Positions 29,317 to 39,526 are shown, counted from the stretch's first letter. The stretch is DNA of 64,000 bases from Roseibaca sp. Y0-43 (GCF_020667835.1 NZ_JAFMPR010000002.1:310001-374000); one strand, 5' to 3'. Numbers and translations are program-made. Notes: generated by a model not told the origin, from the letters alone.

Positions 29317-31395
29317 ATGGGCGGCACATTCGTCGAGCCGTTCCTGCCACCCGCCCAAAGCCGGGGCACCGAGCCTGAAAGCTATTTCAGCCCCCAGGCT
29401 TGGATCGACTATGTCACCGGGCTTTTTCACAACACGCCGCATCTGATCGACGGTGTGATGTCGGGGCTTGTGTTCGGCAAACCGATCCTGAAGGACGGCA
29501 AGGAAATTGGGCGCGCCCCCGGCCTGATGCCCGCCGATACCGAGACATTCAGCCGCCGGTTCGAAAACGCGGTCTGGATGCAAACCGCGCCACTCACCCG
29601 CCCACATATCCTGTTCCCAGCCATCGCACAGGGGCTATGGAATGAAATCAAAGGCTTGTGGGACATGATCTGGAACGCGCGCGCCCTGTTCGGCATGATC
29701 CGCGACGGGATTGCGGCCATCGCGGCGGATATGCGCAAGGCGTTTGCCTTGGGCGAAGCGGTTGGCGGCGGGCTGGTCGAGAAGATGGCCCGCGCCGCCG
29801 AAGGGCCATTCGACGGATTCGTGCAGGCCACGGGCGAGCTGATCGGCTCGCTTCTGCCGGATCTGATCGCTGCGTTCTTCACCGGCGGCGGCTATACCGC
29901 GCTGAAGGGCGGCGCACGGGTGGGCGCGCGGGTGGCCAAGCAATCGCTCGATATGGCAACCGAACTGGCCCGACGCGGTGGAAAACAACTGGACGAGATG
30001 GGCCAGGCCGTTGCCGAAGCGCTGGTGCGTGGACCAGAGCTTGCCATGCCCGGACCCGGCGGCACCCTTTCGCCAAACGCGGTGTTTTCCGAAGTCGCGC
30101 AGGGCACGGCAAATCGCGGCACCCGCATGGCCCCCAAAGGCGGCGGCGGGCCTGCGCCCGCGCCATCGTCCGCCTCGCCCGCAACCGGCGGCCCGGCCGC
30201 CCCCGGCAAGGCGCTGGCAGGCGGTCTAGGTTCTGGCGCGGCGGGCAAGGCTGGACGCAGCGCCGCCGCCGCCGCGCTGGAGCGCGCCGCCACTCAGGCC
30301 AGACGCGCGATGCAGGCCGCCCGGCGCGGTGACACGCATGCACGGCCCCGACCCGAGGGCTGGGTGCCGGACCCGACCTTCTCGACCCCGCCCATGCGGG
30401 GCGCGTGGCTGGACCAGATCATGCAGACGACCGTTCTGCCGCCGGGACTGGCCGATCTGCGGCTGCTTCTGTCCGACATGACCCGCGCCGCCGGAACCGG
30501 CGGTGTGCATTATATCGAAGCTGTCGTGCTGAAAGCGGTTACGCGCGACCATGCGCCGAAAGGTCTTGAAATCGGGCGCAGGGTAATCGCGACCCATTCC
30601 ACCGCGATCTTGCAAAAGCGCCCCAAGATCACCAGCGGCAACAACGCGGGCAAACCCATCCCGCGCAATGCCATGCCCGAGTATAACAAGGACATATACT
30701 GGGCAGATCGGCGCAGATGGCAGCGCGAGATGATGGCCGAGCTGGAAATCCTGACCAAGGCCACCGCGCCAGAGCTTTTGCCCGATCTGCGACGGCGTTG
30801 GCAGGCGCTTCACTCGCTGGGTCCGGGTGCGGGCGATGAGCTGGCCTTGGGCATGGGGCTGGGCGCCGATTGGATCAACACGATGATACAGGCCGGAGGT
30901 TTTCGCAACGCGCGCCGGGGTATCGCCAACCGCACGGACGCACGCGCGGGCGTGGCCGCGCACGCCCCGGAAATGGTCGGTCGCCAGATCGACGGCTACG
31001 GTGCCGAAGGGTTCTATCTGGACCTGATGCGCACGGTTGAAGGCGGCGTCAAATCGGGACGCTTCCCGCCCGGCACGAAAGTGCATCTGGATACCTTCAC
31101 CGAAAGCTGGGGGGATGAGCTGTTGGAAAGCGCGCTTTTCGCGATCGCGCGCGAGCGGAACCTACGGTTGAAACCGCAGGATTTCCTGCGCTCGGCCGAG
31201 TATCGCGCGCGTCTTGTCCATCCCGATGGCGACCGCTTTCGCGCGATCCCCGGAAGTGCTGTCGCGATCCGGCTGGACCTGGCACCGCCGCCGTATTTCG
31301 AAAAGGTGACGGTGTCCAATCTGGCCGATGATCTTGGACTGCTTGGCGGACCTGTGACGGATACTCTGTGGCGGGCAGATTTCACCGGCAACTAG
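29317..31395 (+). CDS. Unknown 692-aa protein with toxin/effector-like architecture
   Basis: Starts one base after the preceding stop (TGAGATG), so translation is coupled. Residues 1-150 are helical (FSPQAWIDYVTGLFHNTPHLIDGVMSGLVFGKP). About 165-210 is a hydrophobic Gly-rich stretch (GELIGSLLPDLIAAFFTGGG, then ALKGGARVGARVAK) like the pre-toxin membrane segments of polymorphic toxins. About 265-340 is a Pro/Ala/Gly linker. 350-692 is a compact C-terminal domain with KITSGNNAGKPIPRNAMPEY, RRWQREMMAELEIL, DGYGAEGFYLDLMRTVEGGV and HLDTFTESWGDELLESAL. A C-terminal enzyme or toxin domain is plausible but no family is recognised. No candidate immunity gene follows: the next gene is convergent xylB. 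Confidence 0.8.
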   Translation: MGGTFVEPFLPPAQSRGTEPESYFSPQAWIDYVTGLFHNTPHLIDGVMSGLVFGKPILKDGKEIGRAPGLMPADTETFSRRFENAVWMQTAPLTRPHILFPAIAQGLWNEIKGLWDMIWNARALFGMIRDGIAAIAADMRKAFALGEAVGGGLVEKMARAAEGPFDGFVQATGELIGSLLPDLIAAFFTGGGYTALKGGARVGARVAKQSLDMATELARRGGKQLDEMGQAVAEALVRGPELAMPGPGGTLSPNAVFSEVAQGTANRGTRMAPKGGGGPAPAPSSASPATGGPAAPGKALAGGLGSGAAGKAGRSAAAAALERAATQARRAMQAARRGDTHARPRPEGWVPDPTFSTPPMRGAWLDQIMQTTVLPPGLADLRLLLSDMTRAAGTGGVHYIEAVVLKAVTRDHAPKGLEIGRRVIATHSTAILQKRPKITSGNNAGKPIPRNAMPEYNKDIYWADRRRWQREMMAELEILTKATAPELLPDLRRRWQALHSLGPGAGDELALGMGLGADWINTMIQAGGFRNARRGIANRTDARAGVAAHAPEMVGRQIDGYGAEGFYLDLMRTVEGGVKSGRFPPGTKVHLDTFTESWGDELLESALFAIARERNLRLKPQDFLRSAEYRARLVHPDGDRFRAIPGSAVAIRLDLAPPPYFEKVTVSNLADDLGLLGGPVTDTLWRADFTGN

Positions 31396-31479
31396 GCGCA
31401 GAGGCTTTGCCACGTTATGCCGTGGGTCACGCGTGCAGCGAACGGACCCTTGTTTCAGATCAGCACCTTCGCGCCGGAA

Positions 31480-32916
31480 TTACGTCTGCAAGACCGATTT
31501 CAGCGCCGGATAAAGCGCGCGATAGGCCGCAAGGCGTTGCGTCTGCGCCTCGGACATCGGGATGGGGTGGAAGGTGCGGGCGGGCGCGGGCTTGGCGAAC
31601 ACCTGTGCCGCGTTCCCACCATCCGCCACCTGCGCCAGACGCGCGGCCCCCAAGGCGGGGCCAACCTCGCCGCCTTGCACCCGCGTCAGGGTGCAGCCGG
31701 TGGCATCGGCGATCATCTGCATAAGGAAATCGCTGCGCGTGCCGCCGCCGATGGCCATCAACCGGGCAGGTCGCGTGCCCGAAGCCGAAAGCGCGGCCAG
31801 CGCATCGGCAAAGGTGAAGGCCACGGCCTCGACCACGGCGCGCATCAGGCTGCCCTGGCTGGTGCGCTCGTCCATGAACGCGAACCCCGCGCGGATGGAC
31901 GCATCGCCATGCGGCGTGCGCTCGCCCGTCAGGTAGGGCAGGAACAGGGGGCCGACGGGGGCGGCCTCTGCCTCTGTCAACAGATCCGCGATGGGGCGGC
32001 GGACAAGCTCTGCAAACCATGCAAGCGGGCGCGCGCCGTTCAGCATGGCCGCCATCTGGAACCATCGGTCGGGCAAGGTATGGGCATAGGCGTGCAGGCG
32101 GTGTTCGATATTCGGGCGGTAGCTGTCGGTGGTCACGAACAACTGCCCCGAGGTGCCGAGAGAGATGAAGCCGTCGCCATCGTTGACCGCGCCAATGCCC
32201 ACCGCGCCCGCCGCCGCATCGCCCGCGCCCGTGGCCACGGGGATGCCCGCGGGCAGGCCGAGGTCTGCGGCGACGTCGGGCCGAAGCGCGCCCGCCACCT
32301 CTGCCCCGTGGCGGATGCGCGGCAACCAGCCCGGTTGGGTGGCCGAGACGGTGCACAACCGATCCGACCAGCCGCGCGTGGATTGATCCAGCCAGCCCGT
32401 GCCTGCCGCATCGGACGGGTCTGTCACAAGCGCGCCATGCAGGCGAAAGCCGATGTAATCCTTGGGCAAAAGCACATGGGCGATGCGCGCGTGCAGCGCG
32501 GGTTCATGGCGCGCGACCCACAAAAGCTTTGGCGCGGTAAAGCCCGGCATGGGCGGCGCGCCCGACAAAAGCCCCGCTTGCGGTTCGGCTTCGCTGATCG
32601 CGTCGCATTCGACACTGGCGCGCCCGTCATTCCACAAAATCGCGGGGCGGATGGGGGTTTTGTCGCGATCCAGCAGCACCGCGCCGTGCATTTGCCCCGA
32701 CAGGCCGATCGCACGCAATCGGGCGCGCAGGTCGGCGGGCAAATCGGCGCAGGCGCGGATGACGCCCGCCCACCAATCGGCAGGGTTCTGTTCGCTGGCC
32801 CCGGCAAAGGGGTGCTGCGCGGCAAGCGGCGCCGTGGCGGTGGCCACCAGATTGCCCTGCGTGTCGATCACGCAGGCCTTGACCGCCGAGGTTCCCAGAT
32901 CAATCCCCAGATACAT
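31480..32916 (-). CDS. xylB: Xylulokinase
   Basis: Phosphorylates D-xylulose to xylulose 5-phosphate. 478 aa FGGY kinase with DLGTSAVKACVID (phosphate 1), GLSGQMHGAVLLD, ILWNDGRA, PKDYIGFRLHG, GAGDAAAGAVG and AIGGGTRSDFLMQMIAD (adenosine site). Last gene of the polyol operon, 41 nt after mtlK. It takes over the ketose made by arabitol or xylitol oxidation; fructose from sorbitol and mannitol needs a fructokinase, which is not in this window. Confidence 0.93.
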   Translation of the reverse strand: MYLGIDLGTSAVKACVIDTQGNLVATATAPLAAQHPFAGASEQNPADWWAGVIRACADLPADLRARLRAIGLSGQMHGAVLLDRDKTPIRPAILWNDGRASVECDAISEAEPQAGLLSGAPPMPGFTAPKLLWVARHEPALHARIAHVLLPKDYIGFRLHGALVTDPSDAAGTGWLDQSTRGWSDRLCTVSATQPGWLPRIRHGAEVAGALRPDVAADLGLPAGIPVATGAGDAAAGAVGIGAVNDGDGFISLGTSGQLFVTTDSYRPNIEHRLHAYAHTLPDRWFQMAAMLNGARPLAWFAELVRRPIADLLTEAEAAPVGPLFLPYLTGERTPHGDASIRAGFAFMDERTSQGSLMRAVVEAVAFTFADALAALSASGTRPARLMAIGGGTRSDFLMQMIADATGCTLTRVQGGEVGPALGAARLAQVADGGNAAQVFAKPAPARTFHPIPMSEAQTQRLAAYRALYPALKSVLQT

Positions 32917-32957
32917 GCCCTATCCTATCCGACCGTGATTGCCCGTCGAGGCAGGGG

Positions 32958-34442
32958 TCACATATCCGCCGTATAAAGCGCAAGGGCCGCGCGCGCGCCG
33001 TCTTGCCAGATCAGGTCCAGCCATTGGGTGAAGGCGCGCGCGAAGCGCGGCTCTTGGGCCAAACCGCCATAGATGGCCTGCTGCTCCAGCCAGGCGGCGG
33101 GGCGGCTGCGGGCAAGCTGTGCTTGCGCGCGCAGCGCGTCCCATTGCGGGTCGTTCGGCTCGATTTCTGACCCATCCTCGCGGGTGCCCGCGCACATGCG
33201 CGCCCAGAGCGCTTCGACCAGCGCAAGGCCCGACAGGCGGGCATCGGCAACAAGCGCATCACGCAGGATGGGCAGCACGAAGCCCGGATGCCGCGACGAT
33301 CCGTCAAAGGCCACGCGGCGCGTGGTGTCGCGGATGGCGGGGTTGGAAAAGCGCCGCTCGATCAGGTGCATGTAGTCCATCGGCTGCATATCGGGCACGG
33401 GCGCGACATGGGGCACGATTTCCGTCGCCTCGACCTTGCGCCAGAAGGCCAGAACATCGGCGTCGGCCATGCAATCGGCGATGGTCACCAGCCCCAGCAA
33501 GTCGCCCGCATTGGCCAGCACCTGGTGGCCCGCGTTCAGGATGCGGATCTTCATCGCCTCGTAGTCGTGCACGCGGTCGGTGAAGGTTGCACCGACCCGG
33601 TCCCAATCGGGGCGGCCTGCGCAGAACTTGTCCTCGATCACCCATTGGCGAAAGTTTTCATGCGTGACGGGGGCTGCATCGTCTATGCCAAAGGCGCGCG
33701 CGGCGGCGATTTCAGCCGCGCCCGTCGCGGGCACGATGCAATCCACCATGGAATTGGGGAAGGTGCAGTTTTGCGCGATCCAGTCAGCCAAGGCCGGGTC
33801 CGAAAGCCGCGCCAGCCCCAGAACCGTGTCGCGGGTGATGTCGCCATTGCCGCGCAGGTTGTCGCAGCTTTGCACGGTGAATGGCCCCACCCCCGCCGCG
33901 CGCCGCAGCCGCAGCGCGGCCACGATGGCCCCGAACGCGGTGCGGGGCGCTTCCGGGTTGGCCGCATCATGGACGATGTCTGGGCTTGTCGGGTCGAAAC
34001 TGCCGGTGGCCGGGTTCACGAAATAACCCCCCTCGGTCACGGTCAAAGACACGATGCGGATAGCCGGGTCCGCCATTTGCGCGATGAGAGCGGCATTTTC
34101 CGCCTCGACCGGCAGAAAGCCAATCATGGACCCGCAAATCTCGGCGCTTGTGCCATCAGGGCGCAGCTCGATCAGGGTTGTCAGGCAATCCTGCGCCAGA
34201 AGCTTCTCGCGCATGACCGCGTCGCCCGCGCGCACGCCCGCGCCGATAATGGCCCAATCCTGCGCTGCCCCCTGCTGCATCAAGCGGTGCAGATACCACG
34301 CCTGATGCGCGCGGTGGAAATTGCCCATCCCGATATGCACGATCCCCGGCGTCAGCCTGTCGCGCGCGTAAGACGGGCGCAGAACGGTTGCGGGAATGTC
34401 GCCCAAGGTGGCGTTGCGCAATTGGACAGGTGTTTTCGTCAT
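32958..34442 (-). CDS. mtlK: Mannitol 2-dehydrogenase (long-chain polyol dehydrogenase)
   Basis: NAD-dependent oxidation of D-mannitol to fructose, also D-arabitol in Rhodobacter. 494 aa from the ATG that shares its A with the smoS stop (TGATG); an ATG 12 nt upstream is also possible. N-terminal Rossmann fold IVHIGMGNFHRAHQAWYLH; catalytic Lys/Asn/His in KIRILNAGHQVLA; ERRFSNPAIRDTTRRVAFDG is typical of the family. It is translationally coupled to smoS. Confidence 0.92.
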   Translation of the reverse strand: MTKTPVQLRNATLGDIPATVLRPSYARDRLTPGIVHIGMGNFHRAHQAWYLHRLMQQGAAQDWAIIGAGVRAGDAVMREKLLAQDCLTTLIELRPDGTSAEICGSMIGFLPVEAENAALIAQMADPAIRIVSLTVTEGGYFVNPATGSFDPTSPDIVHDAANPEAPRTAFGAIVAALRLRRAAGVGPFTVQSCDNLRGNGDITRDTVLGLARLSDPALADWIAQNCTFPNSMVDCIVPATGAAEIAAARAFGIDDAAPVTHENFRQWVIEDKFCAGRPDWDRVGATFTDRVHDYEAMKIRILNAGHQVLANAGDLLGLVTIADCMADADVLAFWRKVEATEIVPHVAPVPDMQPMDYMHLIERRFSNPAIRDTTRRVAFDGSSRHPGFVLPILRDALVADARLSGLALVEALWARMCAGTREDGSEIEPNDPQWDALRAQAQLARSRPAAWLEQQAIYGGLAQEPRFARAFTQWLDLIWQDGARAALALYTADM

Positions 34443-35215
34443 CAGCTCATCCATTGTCCGCCATCCACGTTATAGGTTTGTGCGACGATGTAACGGGCCT
34501 CGTCGCTGGCCAGGAACACCGCCATGCCGGTCAAATCTTCGGCCACGCCCATGCGCCCAAAGGGCACGGCTGCGCCGACTTCAGCCTTTTTCTGGCCCGG
34601 TGACTTGTTTTCATACTTGGCAAAGAACGCATCGACGCCGTCCCAATGCTCGCCATCGACCACGCCCGGCGAAATGGCGTTCACGTTAATGCCGTGGCGG
34701 ATCAGGTTCAGGCCCGCCGATTGCGTCAGGCTGATGATCGCGGCCTTGGTCGCGCAGTAGACGGCGACCAGCGGCTCGCCCCGGCGTCCGGCTTGGCTGG
34801 CCATGTTAATGATGCGGCCTTGCACGCCCGCGTCGATCATATGGCGCGCGACGGCTTGCAAGGTGAAGAGCGTGCCCGCCACGTTGATGTCAAAGCAGCG
34901 CGCGTAATCCTCGCGCGTGATCTCGACAATGGGCGCGGCGGTGAAGATGGCGGCGTTATTCACCAAGATGTCGATCTGCCCGAAAGCCGCGACTGTCGCC
35001 GCGACGCCCGCGTCGATGCTGTCTTGGCGGGTCACATCCATGTCGACCGCGATAGCGTTCGGCCCCAGATCGGCGGCGGCCTGACGGGCGCGGGCAATGT
35101 CGATATCGGCAATCGCCACGCGCGCGCCTTCGGCGACATAGGCGCGGGCGAAAGCCAGCCCGATGCCCCGCGCGGCCCCGGTAATCAGGGCGTTTTTGCC
35201 GGCCAGCCGTGTCAT
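34442..35215 (-). CDS. smoS: Sorbitol (glucitol) dehydrogenase, SDR family
   Basis: 257 aa classical short-chain dehydrogenase. Cofactor loop [25 protein letters not shown], Ser in [12 protein letters not shown] and catalytic YCATKAA. Rhodobacter SmoS oxidises sorbitol to fructose, galactitol to tagatose and L-iditol to sorbose. The start overlaps the smoK stop by 4 nt (ATGA), and the stop overlaps mtlK. Confidence 0.92.
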   Translation of the reverse strand: MTRLAGKNALITGAARGIGLAFARAYVAEGARVAIADIDIARARQAAADLGPNAIAVDMDVTRQDSIDAGVAATVAAFGQIDILVNNAAIFTAAPIVEITREDYARCFDINVAGTLFTLQAVARHMIDAGVQGRIINMASQAGRRGEPLVAVYCATKAAIISLTQSAGLNLIRHGINVNAISPGVVDGEHWDGVDAFFAKYENKSPGQKKAEVGAAVPFGRMGVAEDLTGMAVFLASDEARYIVAQTYNVDGGQWMS

Positions 35216-36213
35216 GCGATGCGCAGGCCTTTAGCGTCAAAGCGGTGGATCTGGTCCGCGCGCGGGGCAAGGCTGACCTTGTCCCCATGGCGCAGGCCGA
35301 TTTCGCCCGTGGCGCGCACGGTCACGACCTCTGCCAGACCGGTGCCATGGACATGCAGGAAGGTGTCGGACCCCAGATGTTCGGCCACGCCGACGGTGCC
35401 CTGCCACGGGCCGCTTTCCACCACGTCGATATGTTCGGGGCGGATGCCGATGGTGGTGGCGTTGTGCTGGCTGGCGGCGTTGCCGTCGATAAGGTTCATC
35501 TTGGGGCTGCCGATAAAGCCCGCCACGAACAGGTTGCGCGGCGCGTGATACAGTTCCAGCGGGCTGCCGACCTGTTCGATATGGCCCGCGCGCAGAACCA
35601 CGATCTTGTCGGCCATGGTCATGGCTTCGACCTGATCATGTGTCACATAGATCATGGTGGTTTTCAGCCGCTCATGCAGTTCGCTGATTTCCAGCCGCAT
35701 CCCCACCCGCAAGGCTGCGTCAAGGTTCGACAGCGGCTCGTCGAACAGGAACGCCGCCGGTTCGCGCACGATGGCGCGGCCAATGGCCACGCGCTGCCGT
35801 TGACCGCCCGAAAGCTGGCCGGGACGGCGATCCAGGTAGTCGGTCAGGTTGAGCGCCTTGGCGGCGGCCTCGATCCGGCGGTTCTGCTCGTCTTGCGGAA
35901 TGCCCGCCATGCGCATGGGGAACGCGATGTTCTTGCGCACCGACATATGCGGGTAAAGCGCATAAGACTGGAACACCATCGCCAGACCGCGCTTTGCGGG
36001 CGGCGTGTTAGAGGCATCCACCCCGTCGATGCGGATGGTGCCCGAGGTGATGTCCTCCAGCCCCGCGATCAGCCGCAGAAGGGTGGATTTGCCGCAACCA
36101 GAGGGGCCGACGAAGACGCAGAATTCACCGTCCTCAATCGTCAGGTCCAGGGGCGGGATGACATTCACATCGCCGAAGCTTTTCGTGACCTTTTCAAGCG
36201 TGATCTGTCCCAT
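35212..36213 (-). CDS. smoK: Polyol ABC transporter ATPase
   Basis: 333 aa MalK/UgpC-type ATPase: Walker [29 protein letters not shown], signature [15 protein letters not shown], Walker [21 protein letters not shown], then OB/TOBE modules ([20 protein letters not shown]). Energises the SmoEFG sorbitol/mannitol importer. AGAGG precedes the ATG, 11 nt after the smoG stop. Confidence 0.93.
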   Translation of the reverse strand: MGQITLEKVTKSFGDVNVIPPLDLTIEDGEFCVFVGPSGCGKSTLLRLIAGLEDITSGTIRIDGVDASNTPPAKRGLAMVFQSYALYPHMSVRKNIAFPMRMAGIPQDEQNRRIEAAAKALNLTDYLDRRPGQLSGGQRQRVAIGRAIVREPAAFLFDEPLSNLDAALRVGMRLEISELHERLKTTMIYVTHDQVEAMTMADKIVVLRAGHIEQVGSPLELYHAPRNLFVAGFIGSPKMNLIDGNAASQHNATTIGIRPEHIDVVESGPWQGTVGVAEHLGSDTFLHVHGTGLAEVVTVRATGEIGLRHGDKVSLAPRADQIHRFDAKGLRIA

Positions 36214-36224
36214 AAGAGGTCTCC

Positions 36225-37055
36225 TTACTTCACCGCGCCGAAGGTCAGGCCGCGAACGAGTTGCTTCTGGCTGAACCAGCCAAGGATGAGGATGGGCGCG
36301 ATGGCCATGGTCGAGGCCGCGCTGAGTTTGGCGAAGAACAGGCCTTCGGGGCTGGAATAGCTGGCGATGAAGGCCGTCAGTGGCGCTGCATCGACCGCGG
36401 TCAGGTTCAGCGTCCAGAAGGCTTCGTTCCACGCAAGGATGAAGTTCAACAGCACGGTCGAGGCGATGCCGGGCACGGCCATCGGCGTCAGGATATAGAG
36501 GATCTCTTCCTTCAGGCTGGCCCCGTCCATGCGCGCGGCTTCCAGAATCTCGCCCGGAATTTCGCGGAAATAGGTATACAGCATCCAGACGATGATCGGC
36601 AGGTTGATGAGCATCAGGATCACCACCAGCGCCAAGCGATTGTCGAGCACGCCCAGCTCGATGCAGATGAGGTAGATCGGGTAGAGCACTCCGACCGCCG
36701 GCAGCATCTTGGTCGAGAGCATCCATAGCAGGATGTCCTTGGTCCGCTTGGACGGCACAAAGGCCATGGACCACGCGGCGGGCACCGCGATCAGGATGCC
36801 CAGCAGCGTCGAGCCGCCCGCGATGATGACCGAATTCCACAGGAACCGCATGTAGTTCGAGCGCTCTTGAACCACGGCATAGTTTTCCAACGTCCAGTCG
36901 AAATTCAGAAACAGCGGCGGGTTGGCAATGGCCTCTGCCTCTGTCTTGAACGAGGTCAGGATCGTCCAGAGGATCGGGAAGAAGATCACAAGCCCGATGA
37001 TCCAGGCGATCGTGGTGTTCAGCACCTTGCGCTGGGTGGTGACGGCGCGGGCCAT
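36225..37055 (-). CDS. smoG: Polyol ABC transporter permease (MalG-type)
   Basis: 276 aa with six membrane segments and the EAA loop [17 protein letters not shown] near residue 190 that contacts SmoK. GGAGGAG lies 6 nt before the chosen ATG. A longer reading frame upstream would translate the palindromic repeat and is rejected. Confidence 0.92.
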   Translation of the reverse strand: MARAVTTQRKVLNTTIAWIIGLVIFFPILWTILTSFKTEAEAIANPPLFLNFDWTLENYAVVQERSNYMRFLWNSVIIAGGSTLLGILIAVPAAWSMAFVPSKRTKDILLWMLSTKMLPAVGVLYPIYLICIELGVLDNRLALVVILMLINLPIIVWMLYTYFREIPGEILEAARMDGASLKEEILYILTPMAVPGIASTVLLNFILAWNEAFWTLNLTAVDAAPLTAFIASYSSPEGLFFAKLSAASTMAIAPILILGWFSQKQLVRGLTFGAVK

Positions 37056-37068
37056 GTCAGCTCCTCCC

Positions 37069-37146
37069 GCCCCGGACCTGATCCGGGGCCTTGTGGTTGG
37101 CGTGGTAGGCTTGGCAAGCCGCAAGGCCCCGGGTCAAGCCCGGGGC
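37069..37146. repeat. REP-like palindromic repeat, copy 1
   Basis: Two inward-facing arms, GCCCCGGACCTGATCCGGGG and CCCCGGGTCAAGCCCGGGGC, separated by about 36 bp, each itself a palindrome around TGATC or TCAAG. The same design is at 48790 and 58371. Here it separates smoF from smoG inside an operon, so it would be transcribed as a large hairpin. Confidence 0.8.
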
Positions 37147-37162
37147 ACGGGGCGCAATGGGC

Positions 37163-38029
37163 TTACGCATCGAGGTTCTTCCCGACAATGCGCATCAGGA
37201 ACAGCGCGACGATATTGGCAAGGATGATCGCATAGACCCCGCCCGCGCTGCCCAGGCCCACATTCTGGCTTTCCAGAACGCGCTGGTAGATCAGGTAGGT
37301 CAGCGTCCGGGTGCCGAAAGCGCCGCCGGTGGTGACGAAAATCTCGGCGAAAATCGACAGCAGGAAAATCGTCTGGATCAGCACCACGATGGTGATCGCA
37401 CGCGCCAGATGCGGCAGGATGATCTCTGCAAAGCGGCGCAGGGGCGGCGCGCCGTCCATCTCGGCGGCCTCTAGCTGCTCGCTGTCAAGCGACTGCACGG
37501 CGGTCAGCAAGATGAGCGTGGCAAAGGGCAGCCATTGCCAGGACACGATCAGGATGATCGAGAAGGTCGGCACATCACTGAGCCACACCACCGGATCGGC
37601 CCCGAAGGCGCGCCACAGATGCGACAGAAGGCCATTGGTGGGGTCCATGAACATGTTCTTCCACACCAGCGCCGACACCGTGGGCATGACGAAGAAGGGC
37701 GCGATGACAAGGATACGCACAACCCCTTGCCCCCACATCGGCTGGTCCAGCAGCAGCGCCAGCAAGATGCCCAGCACAACCGTTATCAGAAGGATACCGC
37801 CGACGATGAACAGCGTTGTCTGCACCGAGGGCCAGAACGCGCTGGACGAGATGAAGCGCACGAAATTGTCGAACCCCACGAAGCCCTGATCGCCGCCGCG
37901 CAGCGGCAGGTATTGCCGGAACGAGAACCACAGCGTCATCGACAGGGGCACCAGCATCCAGACCAGAAGCACGAACACGGCCGGGGCCATCATGATGCGC
38001 GCGGCGGTGCGGGAATGTTGGGTCGCCAT
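37163..38029 (-). CDS. smoF: Polyol ABC transporter permease (MalF-type)
   Basis: 288 aa, six membrane segments starting MMAPAVFVLLVWMLVPLSMT. EAA loop QLEAAEMDGAPPLRRFAEIILP near residue 195. Forms the channel with SmoG. Follows smoE after a stem-loop. Confidence 0.92.
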   Translation of the reverse strand: MATQHSRTAARIMMAPAVFVLLVWMLVPLSMTLWFSFRQYLPLRGGDQGFVGFDNFVRFISSSAFWPSVQTTLFIVGGILLITVVLGILLALLLDQPMWGQGVVRILVIAPFFVMPTVSALVWKNMFMDPTNGLLSHLWRAFGADPVVWLSDVPTFSIILIVSWQWLPFATLILLTAVQSLDSEQLEAAEMDGAPPLRRFAEIILPHLARAITIVVLIQTIFLLSIFAEIFVTTGGAFGTRTLTYLIYQRVLESQNVGLGSAGGVYAIILANIVALFLMRIVGKNLDA

Positions 38030-38101
38030 GGCAAAATCCTCCCTGTGGCGGGCCTTGGACCCGTCCGCGTCACGGTAGCATGATTTCGGGGGTCAAGGGT
38101 G

Positions 38102-38129
38102 GTGGAAGGCGGAAAGGCCCGCCTTCCAC
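38102..38129 (-). terminator. Stem-loop between smoE and smoF
   Basis: 11-bp perfect stem GTGGAAGGCGG / CCGCCTTCCAC with loop AAAGGC, no T-run. In binding-protein operons such hairpins stabilise the upstream message or partly terminate, giving an excess of binding protein over membrane subunits. Confidence 0.65.
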
Positions 38130-38145
38130 GTTCGCGAGGGGTCGC

Positions 38146-39456
38146 TTAGCGGTAGCCCGCAGCTTCCATCGCTTCATTGGTGATCGCCTGCGCCTTTTCA
38201 AGCGCTTCCTCGACACTCTGCTGACCGGCATAGGCGGCGGCGAATTCCTGGCTGACCTCTGTCGCGATACCGGCAAATTCCGGGATGGCGGCGAACTGGA
38301 TGCCGACATAGGGAACCGGGTCCACGGTCGGGTTGTTCGGGTCAGCGGCAAGGATCGAGTCGAGCGTCATCTGCGCGAAGGGCACGCTGATGTAGTTCGG
38401 GTTCTCGTAAAGCGAGGTGCGCGCGCCCGGCGGCACGTTGGCCCAGCCCTCATTCTCTGCCACCAGCTCGATATAGTCCTTCGAGGTCGCCCATTCGATG
38501 AACTGCTTTGCAGCATCCGCTTTCTGCGTGCCTGCCGGAATGGCCAGCGCCCAAGCCCACAGCCAGTTCGAGCGCTTCTCGACGCCTTCGCTGTTCGGGG
38601 CCAGCGCAAAGCCCACGCTGTCGGCCACCTCGCTGTCATTGGGGTTGGTCACGAAGGATGCGGCCACGGTCGCGTCAATCCACATGCCGCACAGGCCTTG
38701 CTGGAACAGCGACAGGTTTTCGTTGAAGCCGTTGGTCTCGTAGCCGTCGGGGCCATAGTCGTTCATCAGGTTGACGTAGAAATTCAGCGCCTCGGCCCAT
38801 TGCGGCTGGTCGAACTGCGCGTTCCACTCTTCGTCGAACCAGCGCGCCCCGAAAGAGTTGCCGGTCACGGTGATGAAGGCACCGCCTTCGCCCCAGCCGG
38901 GCTTGCCGCGCAGGCAGATGCCGTTCACGCCGTTTTCCGGGTCATCCATGGCCGCCGCCGCTTCGCGGATGAACTGCCACGTGGGGGCTTCGGGCATTTC
39001 CAGACCGGCGGCTTCCATCAGGTCGGTGCGATACATGACCATAGAGCTTTCGCCGTAGAACGGGGCCGCATAAAGCGTGCCGTCATGGCTCAGGCCACCG
39101 CGCATGGCGGGCAGGATGTCGTCCACGTCATAGTCGGCGGACAGGTCGTCCAGAGGCACCAGCCAGCCATTCGCGCCCCAGATCGGGGTTTCGTACATGC
39201 CGATGGTCATGATGTCGAACTGGCCACCCTTGGTGGTGATATCGGTCGTCACGCGCTGGCGCAGAACGTTCTCTTCCAGCGTCACCCACTCAACCCCGAT
39301 GCCGGTTTCGGCGGTGAATTGATCGGTGTAGCCCTGCATACGGATCATGTCGCCATTGTTCACGGTGGCGATGGTGATCGTGGTGTCCTGGGCGAATGCA
39401 GCCGTGCTGCACAGCGTCAGCGCCGTGGTGGCGCAGAGAATGCGCTTCAAAGACAT
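38146..39456 (-). CDS. smoE: Periplasmic polyol-binding protein
   Basis: 436 aa extracellular solute-binding protein, family 1. Signal peptide MSLKRILCATTALTLCSTAAFAQ. Mature domain typical: FTAETGIGVEWVTLEENVLRQRV, FDIMTIGMYETPIWGANGWL, APFYGESSMVMYRTDLMEAAG. Delivers sorbitol, mannitol and related polyols to SmoFGK. GGGAGG lies 7 nt before ATG. First structural gene of the operon, behind the 14-bp operator. Confidence 0.93.
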   Translation of the reverse strand: MSLKRILCATTALTLCSTAAFAQDTTITIATVNNGDMIRMQGYTDQFTAETGIGVEWVTLEENVLRQRVTTDITTKGGQFDIMTIGMYETPIWGANGWLVPLDDLSADYDVDDILPAMRGGLSHDGTLYAAPFYGESSMVMYRTDLMEAAGLEMPEAPTWQFIREAAAAMDDPENGVNGICLRGKPGWGEGGAFITVTGNSFGARWFDEEWNAQFDQPQWAEALNFYVNLMNDYGPDGYETNGFNENLSLFQQGLCGMWIDATVAASFVTNPNDSEVADSVGFALAPNSEGVEKRSNWLWAWALAIPAGTQKADAAKQFIEWATSKDYIELVAENEGWANVPPGARTSLYENPNYISVPFAQMTLDSILAADPNNPTVDPVPYVGIQFAAIPEFAGIATEVSQEFAAAYAGQQSVEEALEKAQAITNEAMEAAGYR

Positions 39457-39526
39457 CCGGTATCCTCCCTGATTGGATGTAATACCGGTGTTCTACGGCA
39501 TACCTAAATACGCGTCAATCTTATTT

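Noticed and set aside
26721-29369. 882-aa open frame antisense to the 1271-aa gene
   Set aside because: No family-like sequence, Cys/His/Arg-rich shadow translation, no RBS; the plus-strand frame has coupling and domain structure.
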